Source: Streptomyces rimosus subsp. rimosus (lineage in GTDB: Bacteria; Actinomycetota; Actinomycetes; Streptomycetales; Streptomycetaceae). From it: 64,000 bases of DNA. Of this stretch, positions 1 through 10,223 are shown one piece after another (position 1 is the stretch's first letter; the number at the start of each line of letters is the position of its first letter). The DNA is taken from positions 12,630-76,629 of the forward strand of contig NZ_JOCQ01000036.1 of assembly GCF_000720725.1 (NCBI RefSeq), given 5' to 3'. The position numbers were made by a program, and so were the translations under genes. The notes beneath the pieces are model-generated. The model made no database searches. It was not told the origin of the DNA and saw only the letters and a program-made list of their open reading frames with translations.

Positions 1-2422
1 TGGTCGGCTCGTCCAGGATGAGCAGGTCCGGCAGGCCGAGCATGGCCTGGGCGATGGCCAGGCGCTGCCGCATGCCCTGCGAGTACGTGCGGACGGCGCG
101 TTCCAGCGCGTCGCCCAGCCCGGCGATCTCCAGGGCCTCGTCGACGTGCGCGTCCTCGGCCGGGCGGCCGGTGGCCCGCCAGTACAGGTCGAGGTTGGCG
201 CGCCCGGACAGGTGCGGCAGGAAACCGGCGCCCTCCACGAACGCGCCGACCCGCGACAGCACCGGCGCGCCCGGCCGGATCGCGTGCCCGAACACGCGGA
301 TCTCACCGGCGTCCGGCCCGATCAGGCCCATCAGCATGCGCAGGGTGGTGGTCTTGCCCGCGCCGTTCGGGCCGAGCAGCCCGAGCACCTGGCCCTTTTC
401 GACGCGGAAGGAGAGGTCCTGTACGGCGTAGCGGTCGGCGGACTTGGCGTACCGCTTGGTCAGGCCAGTGATCTGCAGCGGCACGTCCGCCAGGTCCGGG
501 TCGGGGGCGCGGGCCGCGGAGCGCCGCCTGCCGACGAGCAGCAGGAGGACGGCGATGACCGCGCCGGCGGCGGGCAGCGCCCAGGTCCACGCGGGCAGCG
601 GCGCCGCGGCGCTCTTGACCGCGGGCGCGGTGGGTACGTTCAGCACGCCGTCGCCGTCCAGGGAGGCGGTGTACGTGGCGGGCTCGGCGGGCGAGGCGTA
701 CGCGAGGTCCGTCGAGGAGAGGACCAGGCGCAGCCGGTGCCCGGCCGCGAACTCGTGGTCGACGGCGGGCAGCCGCAGTTCGACGCTCTTGCCCGCCTTG
801 GCGCCGGTGACGCGGTACGGCTCGGCAAGTCCGGCGGGCAGCACCGGCCTGCTGCTGCCGTTCGGCCCGATGTCGTAGACCTTGGCGAAGATCACCGCTT
901 CGTCGCCGGTGGCGCGCAGGCGTACGCGGGCCGTCGGCGCGCCGGTGACCCGCAGCGGTTCGGCGAGCGGCCGCGATTCGAAACGGGCGTACTGGCCGGG
1001 GGAGTCGAGGGAGAGCCCGGCGCCCACACTGGAGAGGCTGTTGAGGGCGCCGACGCCGGGCACCGTGGAGATGGACGGCGGACTCGCCCCGGCCGGATTG
1101 CTGAAACTTTGTTCGCGGCCGGTCAGGCGGACCGGGCGGGGGTCGTTGTCCAGGCCGGGGTAGCCGTCGGCGCTCGCGCCGCGCAGCCGGGCCGCGCCGT
1201 TGGTGGAGTCCACGGCCCCACCGCGGCTGACGCGGAAGGCGGGCCCGGTGTCCGCGTTCGCGTCGCCCTTCAGGTAACGGTCGAACCACGCCTTCGTACG
1301 GCTCGCGGCGCGGCCGGATTCGCGGTCGCCGCCGTCGTGTCCGCCCGCGAGCCAGTCGACGGATACCGGAGCGCCGTTCTTGCGGAGCGCCTTGTACAGG
1401 GCGTCGGCCTGGCCGAGCGGGAACAGCGAATCGGTCCTGCCCTGCATGATGAGCGTCGGGACCTTGATCCGGTCCGCGACGGCGACGGGGCTGCGGGCTT
1501 CGAGGAGTTCGCGGGCGGCGGCGTCGGGCCTTCCGGAGACGGCGATCCGCTCGTACATTTCGCAGAGCTGCGGTTCGAACCGGCCGCAGCCGTCGGCGGC
1601 GTTACGGGCCGCCGATTCGACGGCGTCGGTGGCGTCGCCCGCCTCGCCGCCGGACGCGGACTTCCCGCTGCCACCGGTACCCGCCCCGCTGCCGCCGGAC
1701 CCCTCACGCATACCGCCACCGCCGGTGGCGCCGTTTCCGGAACCGCCTTCGGCGCCGTCCACACCGACCGACCCGGTGGAGAAGAACATCCCGGCCCACA
1801 GCTTCTTGAAGACGCCGTTGGGGAGCAGCGCGTCGGCCAGGTTCCAGTACGTGATCTGCGGGGCGATCGCGTCCACCCGCTTGTCGTACCCGGCGGCCAG
1901 CAGCGCGACCGCTCCGCCGTACGAGGCCCCGGCGACACCGACCCGCGGGTCGCCCTTGCCGTCGAGTTGTACCTCGGGCCGTGTGGCCAGCCAGTCGATC
2001 AGCCGGCGCGCGTCGGAGACCTCACGGTCCGGGTCGTTGAGCCCGATCTTCCCGGTCGACTTGCCGAAGCCGCGCGCCGACCAGGTCAGTACGGCGTACC
2101 CGTCGCGCGCCAGCTGCTCGGCCTGCTCGCGTACGGATTCCTTGCTGCCGCCGAAACCGTGCCCCAGGAGGACGGCCGGGCGGGGGCCGGTTCCGCCCGC
2201 GGTGAAGAAGGATGCGTCGATCCGGACCGAGCCCCGGCCCGCTGCCGCGTGGTCGCCCCCGGACCCGCCGTCGGCGCTCTCGGGCATGGTGAACGCCCGG
2301 TCCTCCCGGTGCACGGCCGGCGGGTCGTCCGCGGCGACCGCCGCCCACGTACCCGACCCGGCGAGCACGGCCAGCACGGCCGCCGTCGCGTACAGCCGCC
2401 GTCCACGGAATCGGAAAGTCAT
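1..2422 (-). CDS. Alpha/beta hydrolase fused to ABC transporter ATP-binding domain (partial)
   Basis: The gene starts with ATG at 2422 and runs off the left edge, leaving about 807 visible codons. An N-terminal signal or anchor segment (about residues 9-30) is followed by a CocE/X-Pro dipeptidyl-peptidase-type alpha/beta hydrolase with a GASYGG nucleophile elbow near residue 167 and a C-terminal jelly-roll-like region. One transmembrane helix lies near residues 613-628. An ABC ATPase domain follows, with Walker A GPNGAGKT near 683, signature YSQGMRQR near 777 and Walker B LLILDEPT at the window edge. The predicted layout is an extracytoplasmic hydrolase joined through one helix to a cytoplasmic drug-efflux-type ATPase. 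The permease probably lies beyond the edge. The domain calls are firm; the substrate is unknown. Confidence 0.9.
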   Translation of the reverse strand, partial: MTFRFRGRRLYATAAVLAVLAGSGTWAAVAADDPPAVHREDRAFTMPESADGGSGGDHAAAGRGSVRIDASFFTAGGTGPRPAVLLGHGFGGSKESVREQAEQLARDGYAVLTWSARGFGKSTGKIGLNDPDREVSDARRLIDWLATRPEVQLDGKGDPRVGVAGASYGGAVALLAAGYDKRVDAIAPQITYWNLADALLPNGVFKKLWAGMFFSTGSVGVDGAEGGSGNGATGGGGMREGSGGSGAGTGGSGKSASGGEAGDATDAVESAARNAADGCGRFEPQLCEMYERIAVSGRPDAAARELLEARSPVAVADRIKVPTLIMQGRTDSLFPLGQADALYKALRKNGAPVSVDWLAGGHDGGDRESGRAASRTKAWFDRYLKGDANADTGPAFRVSRGGAVDSTNGAARLRGASADGYPGLDNDPRPVRLTGREQSFSNPAGASPPSISTVPGVGALNSLSSVGAGLSLDSPGQYARFESRPLAEPLRVTGAPTARVRLRATGDEAVIFAKVYDIGPNGSSRPVLPAGLAEPYRVTGAKAGKSVELRLPAVDHEFAAGHRLRLVLSSTDLAYASPAEPATYTASLDGDGVLNVPTAPAVKSAAAPLPAWTWALPAAGAVIAVLLLLVGRRRSAARAPDPDLADVPLQITGLTKRYAKSADRYAVQDLSFRVEKGQVLGLLGPNGAGKTTTLRMLMGLIGPDAGEIRVFGHAIRPGAPVLSRVGAFVEGAGFLPHLSGRANLDLYWRATGRPAEDAHVDEALEIAGLGDALERAVRTYSQGMRQRLAIAQAMLGLPDLLILDEPT

Positions 2423-2631
2423 ACGGTGAATCCTAAGGACGCCGTCCGGCGGACCACCGGGCCGCCGGGGCGAACCCGCGCACCTCCCTGGGCAGTACGG
2501 GCGCCGCCGCACATACCGCGCCCGCAGTACGCGCAACGCGCCCGTGCGCCCCGTGGCCCTCTGTACACCGCACAAACCCGCCGCTACAAAAGACGATGTG
2601 GGGCGGGCCGGTTCGGCCCAGGGGAGGCGCA

Positions 2632-3861
2632 ATGCGCAGGATCGCCATCGTCGGCGCGGGGCAGGCGGGGCTGCATCTCGCCCTGGCGCTTCTGGCCGCG
2701 GACTACGACGTCACGTTGCTCACCGACCGTACGGCGCAGCAGGTCCGCGCGGGGCGGGTGATGTCGTCACAGATGATGTTCGGCCCGGCACGCCACCTGG
2801 AACGGGCCGCCGGACTGAACCTCTGGGACGCCACCGCTCCGGGCGCGGCCGCGCTGCGGGTCACGGTGTGGGACCCGCCCGGCAAGTCCGCGTTGACGTT
2901 CACCGGGCGGTTCGACGAACCGCCGCACTCCGTCGACCAGCGGGTGAAGATGGCCGGCTGGCTCGGCCTGTACGAGGCCAGGGGCGGCCGCGTCCGGTAC
3001 GGCCCCGTCTCCCCCGCCACGCTCCCCGCGCTCGCCGCCGGCCACGATCTGACGATCGTCGCCTCCGGCCGCGGCGACCTCACCCGGCTCTTCGCGCGCA
3101 ACGCGCTGTACTGCCCCTTCGACCGCCCGCAGCGCACCCTCGCCTGCGTCTACGTGCACGGTGTCGCGGCGCCTGCCGACCATCCGGACCCGCTGGTGCG
3201 GACGAATGTGGTGGCCGGGGCGGGTGAGGTGTTCGTCGTGCCGGCGCTGACGACGGGCGGGCCGTGCGACATCGTGCTGTTCGAGGCGCTGCCCGGCGGG
3301 CCGTTCGACTGCTGGCACGACCAGCCGTCGCCGGGCGGCTGTGTGGCCCGGGCGCTCGATCTGCTGCGTACGCACGCGCCGGGCGAGTACGAGCTGTGCA
3401 AGGACGCCGTTCCCACGGACGCGGGCGCGACGCTGTACGGCGCGATCACGCCGACCGTCCGGCATCCGGTCGCCGAGGTCGCGCCGGACACGTACGTCCT
3501 GGGGATGGCCGACACGGTCGTCACCAACGACCCGATCACCGGCCAGGGATCGAACAACGCCGCTCGCGGCGCGGCCGCCTACCTGGACGCGATACTGGAG
3601 CGGGGCGACGCGCCCTTCGACCCGGAGTGGATGCGCGCGGCGTTCGCCGGGTTCTGGCGGCATGCCCGGCAGGTCACCGAATTCACCAACCTCATGCTGG
3701 AGCCGCCGCCACAGCACGTCCAGCGGCTGCTGGCGGCCGCCGCCGAACACCCCGCCGTGGCAGACCGCTTCGTCAACGGCTACGCCGATCCGGCGGACTA
3801 CCACGGCTGGCTGATGACGGCGGCCGACGCGGACGCCTATCTGGCCACCGCCGGCAACTGA
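2632..3861 (+). CDS. FAD-dependent monooxygenase, styrene monooxygenase StyA-like
   Basis: This 409-residue protein starts at ATG 2632 behind a GGGGAGG ribosome site. It opens with the Rossmann dinucleotide motif GAGQAG at residues 8-13. The RAGRVMSSQMMFGPARH stretch and the C-terminal GQGSNNAARGA segment fit the StyA/indole monooxygenase branch of single-component-looking flavoproteins. That family uses FADH2 supplied by a separate flavin reductase to epoxidise or hydroxylate aromatic compounds. No reductase gene is adjacent, so the partner must be elsewhere. It is divergent from the hydrolase/ABC gene and convergent with the acetyltransferase. Family assignment is good; the substrate is not known. 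Confidence 0.85.
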   Translation: MRRIAIVGAGQAGLHLALALLAADYDVTLLTDRTAQQVRAGRVMSSQMMFGPARHLERAAGLNLWDATAPGAAALRVTVWDPPGKSALTFTGRFDEPPHSVDQRVKMAGWLGLYEARGGRVRYGPVSPATLPALAAGHDLTIVASGRGDLTRLFARNALYCPFDRPQRTLACVYVHGVAAPADHPDPLVRTNVVAGAGEVFVVPALTTGGPCDIVLFEALPGGPFDCWHDQPSPGGCVARALDLLRTHAPGEYELCKDAVPTDAGATLYGAITPTVRHPVAEVAPDTYVLGMADTVVTNDPITGQGSNNAARGAAAYLDAILERGDAPFDPEWMRAAFAGFWRHARQVTEFTNLMLEPPPQHVQRLLAAAAEHPAVADRFVNGYADPADYHGWLMTAADADAYLATAGN

Positions 3862-3888
3862 ACGCGCCACCGCCCGCCGCACACGGGC

Positions 3889-3920
3889 GACCGGTGTCCG
3901 GCCGGGGCCGGACACCGGTC
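3889..3920. terminator. Bidirectional terminator hairpin between convergent genes
   Basis: A perfect 15-bp stem (GACCGGTGTCCGGCC paired with its complement) has a 2-base GG centre. It occupies nearly the whole gap between the stop codons of the monooxygenase and the convergent acetyltransferase, so it can end both transcripts. Confidence 0.8.
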
Positions 3921-3923
3921 TCC

Positions 3924-4403
3924 TCAGTTCCTGCCGCCCGGCTCCAGCGCCAGCGTGAAACGTTTCTTGTCCTTGCGCGTCGCGCCGAACCGGTCGTAGA
4001 AGCGGATCGCTCCGGCGTTCCAGTCGGGCGTGTTCCACTGCATCTCCGCAACGCCCAGCGCCTTGCCCTCGGCGATGACCGCCTCGACCAGCAGGGCGCC
4101 CAGCCCGAGGCCGCGGTGCTCGGCGCGAAGGTAGAGGCAGTCCAGGTGCAGGTATTCGCGGCCCTGCCAAGTGTCGAAGGCCGTGGCGCAGGTGGCGTAT
4201 CCGGCGAGTTCACCGCCGGACAGTTCGGCGACCAGGCAGCGCAGCCACGGTGGGCGCGGTCCGAAGAGCGCCTCCGCGAGCCGGTCCTCCAGGTCTGCGG
4301 CGGGCGGCATGGCCCGCTCGTACGCGGCGTGCTCCGCAGCCAGCGCGACCACCTCCGCCAGGTCCGTACGCACCGCGTGGCGGATGACCGGGGCCGTTGT
4401 CAT
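3924..4403 (-). CDS. GNAT family N-acetyltransferase
   Basis: This 159-residue protein has the full GNAT fold. An N-terminal beta-alpha unit (IRHAVRTDLAEVVALAAEHA) is followed by the acetyl-CoA pyrophosphate-binding signature HRGLGLGALLVEA near residues 96-108 and a C-terminal RFYDRFGA segment. The pattern resembles diamine or polyamine acetyltransferases (SpeG/PaiA-like). Such enzymes transfer acetyl from acetyl-CoA to a primary amine in the cytoplasm. The ATG at 4403 gives a normal GNAT length. It stands alone and is convergent with the monooxygenase gene. The substrate cannot be told from sequence. Confidence 0.85.
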   Translation of the reverse strand: MTTAPVIRHAVRTDLAEVVALAAEHAAYERAMPPAADLEDRLAEALFGPRPPWLRCLVAELSGGELAGYATCATAFDTWQGREYLHLDCLYLRAEHRGLGLGALLVEAVIAEGKALGVAEMQWNTPDWNAGAIRFYDRFGATRKDKKRFTLALEPGGRN

Positions 4404-4562
4404 GGCGCACCCGCCACGGCACCGAGCATCTTCACTGCCCCCGTGGGCTGTTGTTCGTCATTCATACGCAGCATCATGCGCCATCCGACCCGAACGGTTC
4501 CCCGGTATGGTGACGGGTTTTCCGGGGCCGCCGGGAACGGTGCGCCGCCGGAGGCCCCGCCG

Positions 4563-4596
4563 CCCGGCGGCCCGTGCGCTCGCGCAGGCCGCCGGG
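4563..4596 (-). terminator. Terminator of the leftward iol operon
   Basis: The inverted repeat CCCGGCGGCC / GGCCGCCGGG has extra inner pairs (TGCG/CGCA). It lies 12 bases beyond the mmsA stop codon, on the downstream side. It lacks a long T run, as is common in high-GC actinobacteria. Confidence 0.6.
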
Positions 4597-4607
4597 TGCC
4601 GCCGGTG

Positions 4608-6101
<1,494 letters not shown>

Positions 6102-6190
6102 GCGGGGGCCTTTCTCGGGGACGACGGTGGGTGGAGGGCTGGTCGGGAGCGGTACGGGGGGCGGCCGGTCGGTCGGCTAGCCGGCTGGCT

Positions 6191-6214
6191 GGTCGGTCGG
6201 TCGGTCGGTCGGTC
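6191..6214. repeat. (GGTC)6 tetranucleotide repeat
   Basis: Six perfect GGTC units sit in the iolD-mmsA spacer, flanked on the left by related CCGGCTGGCT copies and on the right (6258-6292) by degenerate GGGGTCGTTC units. The spacer shows no coding potential. Confidence 0.8.
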
Positions 6215-6291
6215 GGCCGGGGAACTCGGGGGCCTGCGGGGGTATTCGGTTTCCCTCGGGGTCGTTCGGGGTCGTTCGGGTTTGTTCGGGT

Positions 6292-8190
6292 TCAGAGATG
6301 GCGGCGGCGTTCGGCGGCGTGCCGGTCGTACTCCTTGCGGGCCTCGACCGCCGCCGGACGCGTCGCCGTCGCGGCCACAGGAACATCCCACCAGGCCTGG
6401 GCGCCGGGCGCGCCCGGCACAGTGTCGGCCGTTGCGGTCTCGACATAGACACATGTGGGGCGTGCGTCGGCGCGGGCCGCGGCGAGCGCGGCGCGCAGTT
6501 CGCCGACGGTCGCGGCGCGGATGACGTGCATGCCGAGGGATGCCGCGTTGGCGGCGAGGTCCACGGGCAGCGGGTCACCCGTGTACGTGCCGTCGGTGGC
6601 GCGATAGCGGTACGCCGTGCCGAAGCGCTCGCCGCCGGTCTGCTCGGAGAGGCCGCCGATGGAGGCGTAGCCGTGGTTCTGGAGCAGCACCACATTGATG
6701 TTGATGCCCTCCTGGACCGCGGTGACGATCTCGGTGGGCATCATCAGGTACGTGCCGTCGCCGACCAGGGCCCATACGGGGCGGTCCGGCGCGGCCAGGC
6801 GGACCCCGATGGCGGCGGGGATCTCGTACCCCATGCAGGAGTAGCCGTACTCCAGGTGGTACTGGCGGCGGGAGCGGGCCCGCCACAGTTTGTGCAGGTC
6901 GCCGGGGAGCGAGCCGGCCGCGTTGATGATCACGTCCTGTTCGCCGACGGTGGCGTCCAGCGCGCCGAGGACCTGGGTCTGGGAGGGGCGTACGGAGTCG
7001 TCGGGCGCGGCGTAGGCGGCGTCGACGAGGGATTCCCAGCGGGCCTTGGCGGTGCCGTACTCCTCCTCGTAGGCCGGTGCGACGCGGTGTCCGGAGAGGG
7101 CCTCGGCAAGCGCTTGCAGTCCGGCACGGGCGTCGGCGACCAGGGACGTCGCGGCGAGCTTGTGGGCGTCGAAGGAAGCGATGTTCAGGTTGACGAAACG
7201 GACGCCGGGGGCGGCGAAGAGGGTGGCGGAGGCGGTGGTGAAGTCGGTGTAGCGGGTGCCGATGCCGAGGACGAGGTCGGCGCTGCGGGCCAGCGCGTCG
7301 GCCGTGGCCGTGCCGGTGTGGCCGATGCCGCCCACGTCGGCGGGGTGGTCGTGGCGCAGCGATCCCTTGCCGGCCTGGGTGGAGGCGACGGGGATGCCGG
7401 TGGCGTCGGCGAGGGCGCGCAGCGCGTCCTCGGCCCCGCTGTGGTGGACGCCGCCACCCGCGATGATCAGTGGCCGCTCGGCGGCCCGTACCACCCGTAC
7501 GGCCTCGGCGAGCGCCGCGGCGTCGGGCGCGGGGCGGGCCACCCGCCACACCCGGTCGGCGAAGAATTCCTCGGGCCAGTCGTACGCCTCGGCCTGCACG
7601 TCCTGCGGCAGCGCGAGCGTGACGGCGCCGGTCTCCACGGGGTCCGCGAGCACCCGCATGGCCTGGAGGGCGGCCGGGATCAGCGCTTCGGGGCGGGTGA
7701 TCCGGTCGAAGTAGCGGGAGACCGGGCGCAGGGCGTCGTTCACCGACACATCACCGGCATACGGGACTTCGAGCTGCTGGAGCACGGGATCGGCGGGGCG
7801 GGTGGCGAAGGTGTCACCGGGCAGGAGCAGCACCGGCAGGCGGTTGACCGTGGCCAGGGCCGCGCCGGTGACGAGGTTGGTGGCGCCGGGTCCGATGGAA
7901 GTGGTGACGGCGTGTGCGGACAGGCGGTCGCACTGCCGGGCGTAGCCGACGGCGGCGTGCACCATGGCCTGCTCGTTGCGGCCCTGGAGGTAGGGCATCG
8001 TGTCCGGTCCCGACTCCAGAAGTGCCTGGCCGATGCCGGCGACGTTGCCGTGCCCGAAGATGCCCCAGCAGGCGTTGATCAGGCGGTGCCGGAACGGTGT
8101 GCCACCTTCGGGAGCGCCGTCCCGCTCCGTGTACTGGTGGGCCAGGAACTCGACCAGGGCCTGTGCCACGGTGAGGCGTCGAGTGGTCAT
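6292..8190 (-). CDS. iolD: 3D-(3,5/4)-trihydroxycyclohexane-1,2-dione acylhydrolase (IolD)
   Basis: This 632-residue thiamine diphosphate enzyme hydrolyses the diketone ring of the inositol intermediate to 5-deoxy-glucuronate. The N terminus has the IolD-specific segment CWGIFGHGNVAGIGQALLE and the central domain is acetolactate-synthase-like. The C-terminal TPP motif runs from GDGTYLM (about residue 475) to LLQNHG. Length matches the family (about 630-650). Its ATG overlaps the iolB stop as ATGA, indicating translational coupling. A perfect GCAAGCGCTTGC palindrome lies inside the coding sequence at 7106-7117. It encodes part of LQALAE and may be fortuitous. Confidence 0.95.
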   Translation of the reverse strand: MTTRRLTVAQALVEFLAHQYTERDGAPEGGTPFRHRLINACWGIFGHGNVAGIGQALLESGPDTMPYLQGRNEQAMVHAAVGYARQCDRLSAHAVTTSIGPGATNLVTGAALATVNRLPVLLLPGDTFATRPADPVLQQLEVPYAGDVSVNDALRPVSRYFDRITRPEALIPAALQAMRVLADPVETGAVTLALPQDVQAEAYDWPEEFFADRVWRVARPAPDAAALAEAVRVVRAAERPLIIAGGGVHHSGAEDALRALADATGIPVASTQAGKGSLRHDHPADVGGIGHTGTATADALARSADLVLGIGTRYTDFTTASATLFAAPGVRFVNLNIASFDAHKLAATSLVADARAGLQALAEALSGHRVAPAYEEEYGTAKARWESLVDAAYAAPDDSVRPSQTQVLGALDATVGEQDVIINAAGSLPGDLHKLWRARSRRQYHLEYGYSCMGYEIPAAIGVRLAAPDRPVWALVGDGTYLMMPTEIVTAVQEGININVVLLQNHGYASIGGLSEQTGGERFGTAYRYRATDGTYTGDPLPVDLAANAASLGMHVIRAATVGELRAALAAARADARPTCVYVETATADTVPGAPGAQAWWDVPVAATATRPAAVEARKEYDRHAAERRRHL

Positions 8191-9098
8191 CGTGGGTCTC
8201 CCGCGGAGGCTTCGTAGAGGGGCAGACGGGGGTCCACGGGCCGGTCGGGCCAGGTGCCGCGGATCCAGCCGTGGTCGGGGTGGTCGCAGATCAGCCAGGC
8301 GCGTTCCTCGCCCGGACCCGCCATCACGTTGAGGTAGTACATGGTGTGTCCCGGCGCGGCGATGGACGGGCCGTGCCAGCCGTCGGGGATCAGGACGGCG
8401 TCGCCGCTGCGGACCTCGGCGAGCACATCCGTACCGCGGCCGTTGCCGGACGGGGAGACGCGCTGGTAGCCGAGGCCTTCGGTGCCGTGCGCGGAGGCGA
8501 TCTCGAAGTAGTAGATCTCCTCCAGTTCGCTCTCCTCACCGGGCCGGCACTCGTCGTGTTTGTGCGGCGGATACGAGGACCAGTTGCCGCCGGGGGTGAG
8601 CACTTCGACGGCGATGAGCTTGTCGCACTCGAAAACACCCGCCGCGCCGAAGTTGTTGACCTGGCGCGAGCAGGAGCCCGTACCGCGCAGTTCCACGGGC
8701 ACCTTGCCCGCGGGGCCGTAGCGGGCGGGCAGCCGGCGCGTGCAGCGGGCACCGGTCAGCGCGAACCGGCCGCCGGCCGCGCTGCCGATCTCCACCTCGG
8801 CGTCTCTCGGTACGTACGCGAAGTCCGTGACCCCGCTGAACACGTCCTCGCGCCCGGCCAGTTCGATGACGGCGCCGCCGTCGGCGGTGACCGTACAGCC
8901 GCCGTTCAGGGGCAGCACGATCCACTCGCTGTCGCCGGCGCGGAAGGTGTGGCTCCCTCCGGGTGGCAGCCGCAGCACGCGCAAGGACGAATAGCCCCAG
9001 CCCGCCGTCTCCGGCGCGATGGCCAGTTCGTACGGCCCGTCGGCCGCCTCGCCCGCCTTGAGGTGGAAACGGTTGGTGTTACACAGCTCGCTCGTCAT
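8187..9098 (-). CDS. iolB: 5-deoxy-glucuronate isomerase (IolB)
   Basis: This 303-residue double-cupin protein converts 5-deoxy-glucuronate to 2-deoxy-5-keto-gluconate in the inositol pathway. The start MTSELCNTNRFHLKAG at 9098 has a GGGAGGAG ribosome site, so it is preferred over the in-frame GTG at 9122. The cupin metal site PPHKHDE followed by ELEEIYYFE lies near residues 175-195, and the conserved DGWHGPS segment follows. It lies 30 bases after the aldolase gene and overlaps iolD by four bases, consistent with one transcript. Confidence 0.95.
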   Translation of the reverse strand: MTSELCNTNRFHLKAGEAADGPYELAIAPETAGWGYSSLRVLRLPPGGSHTFRAGDSEWIVLPLNGGCTVTADGGAVIELAGREDVFSGVTDFAYVPRDAEVEIGSAAGGRFALTGARCTRRLPARYGPAGKVPVELRGTGSCSRQVNNFGAAGVFECDKLIAVEVLTPGGNWSSYPPHKHDECRPGEESELEEIYYFEIASAHGTEGLGYQRVSPSGNGRGTDVLAEVRSGDAVLIPDGWHGPSIAAPGHTMYYLNVMAGPGEERAWLICDHPDHGWIRGTWPDRPVDPRLPLYEASAGDPR

Positions 9099-9128
9099 GC
9101 CTGCAAGTCTCCTCCCGACCACTGACAG

Positions 9129-10022
9129 TTACCGCTGGAGCAGCGACACGGCGGTGTCCACGGCCGCCGTCACGTCCCCGTCGGCCGGATAGAGCAGCGA
9201 CCGGCCCGCCACCAGCCCCTGTACGGTCGGCAGCCGCAGCGCCTTGCGCCACTTCTCGTACGCCGCTTCCTGATCCGCCGTGGTGCTCTTGATGTCGCCG
9301 CCGAGCAGCACCGTCGGCAGCGTCGACGTCTCGCAGACCTGCGCCATGGCGTCGGGGTCGTCGGTCACCGGCAGCTTCAGCCAGGTGTACGCGGAGGTGC
9401 CGCCCAGCCCGGAGGCGATGGCCACGGACTTGGTGACGGCCTCCGCGCTCAGGTCGTTGACGACCTTTCCGTCCACCCGGCGCGAGAGGAACGGCTCCAC
9501 GAAGGTGGGCAGTTCCCGCTCCGCCATGGCGTCGATGGCGCGCGCCGTGGCCTCCAGGGTGGCCAGCGAACCGGGGTCCTCGTAGTCGATACGGAGCAGC
9601 AGTTTGCCGGCGTCGAAGCGGAGCCGGGCGATGTCCTGCGGGCGGTGGCCGGTGAAGCGGTCGTCCATCTCGAAGGAGGCGCCGGCGATACCGCCCCGGT
9701 TCATGGAGCCCATGACGACCTTGCCTTCGAGGGCGCCGAGCAGAAGCAGGTCCTCCAGGATGTCGGCGGTGGCGAGCACGCCGTCCACGCCAGGGCGCGA
9801 CAGCGCCAGGCACAGCCGTTCCAGCAGGTCGACACGGTTGGCCATGGCCAGTCGGCGGTCGCCGACGGCGAGCGCGCCGCGCGCCGGGTGGTCGGCCGCG
9901 ACGATCATCAGGCGGCCGCTGTCGCCGATCAGGGGGCGGCGGGTACGGCGCGCCGCGGCCTGCGCGACGGCTTCCGGGTGCCGGGCCCGCAGCGTCACGA
10001 TGTCGGAGATCCGAGTGGTCAA
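9129..10022 (-). CDS. Cgl0159-family (beta/alpha)8 aldolase-like protein, probable IolJ substitute
   Basis: This protein of about 297 residues resembles DeoC/FBA-type class I aldolase barrels, with LMIVAADHPARGAL, GKLLLRIDYEDPGS, TSAYTWLKLPVTDD and VQGLVAGRSLLYP segments. It sits between iolC and iolB, where the pathway needs an aldolase. That enzyme cleaves 2-deoxy-5-keto-gluconate 6-phosphate to dihydroxyacetone phosphate and malonate semialdehyde. No IolJ of the fructose-bisphosphate aldolase type is present, so this is the best candidate. The TTG at 10022 has an AAGGTGAG ribosome site seven bases away. The GTG at 10034 (301 residues) overlaps that site, so I rank it second. The role is inferred from position. 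Confidence 0.82.
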   Translation of the reverse strand: MTTRISDIVTLRARHPEAVAQAAARRTRRPLIGDSGRLMIVAADHPARGALAVGDRRLAMANRVDLLERLCLALSRPGVDGVLATADILEDLLLLGALEGKVVMGSMNRGGIAGASFEMDDRFTGHRPQDIARLRFDAGKLLLRIDYEDPGSLATLEATARAIDAMAERELPTFVEPFLSRRVDGKVVNDLSAEAVTKSVAIASGLGGTSAYTWLKLPVTDDPDAMAQVCETSTLPTVLLGGDIKSTTADQEAAYEKWRKALRLPTVQGLVAGRSLLYPADGDVTAAVDTAVSLLQR

Positions 10023-10102
10023 GGCGGTTCTCACCTTCTGGTGGGACGGGTTCGTACGGGCGCCGCCGGGCGGGGCGCCCGGTCGGGCACTCGGCGGGCG
10101 CG

Positions 10103-10150
10103 CGGTGACATCGACGCGGCTTTGTCCGGTGACATCGGCGCGGCTTTGTC
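10103..10150. repeat. Two tandem 24-bp repeats between iolC and the aldolase gene
   Basis: Two adjacent copies, differing at one base, each contain CGGTGACATCG and CGCGGCTTTGTC. They lie in the 189-base iolC-aldolase spacer. On the coding (minus) strand each reads GACAAAG then GATGTCACCG, reminiscent of the operator half-sites upstream of iolC. Confidence 0.75.
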
Positions 10151-10223
10151 CGGTGGCAGCCGGCCTGCCGGAACGGCTGCGCCTGGCGCTCCGGGTGGGG
10201 CGTACGGGATCCGCACCCGGCGC

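Noticed and set aside
146..2761. Plus-strand open frame of 871 codons opposite the hydrolase/ABC gene
   Set aside because: It is antisense to a gene with intact catalytic motifs and has no recognisable domain; GC-rich antisense frames stay open by composition.
6120..6300. Repeat-rich iolD-mmsA spacer as a CRISPR-like array
   Set aside because: Units are 4-10 bp with no spacers and no cas genes are present; it is simple-sequence DNA.
7106..7117. GCAAGCGCTTGC palindrome as a LacI operator
   Set aside because: It lies deep inside iolD and is explained by codons for Leu-Gln-Ala-Leu-Ala. Without conservation or a nearby promoter it is treated as fortuitous.
6298..8217. Plus-strand frame opposite iolD
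   Set aside because: It mirrors the iolD gene exactly and lacks any motif or ribosome site.
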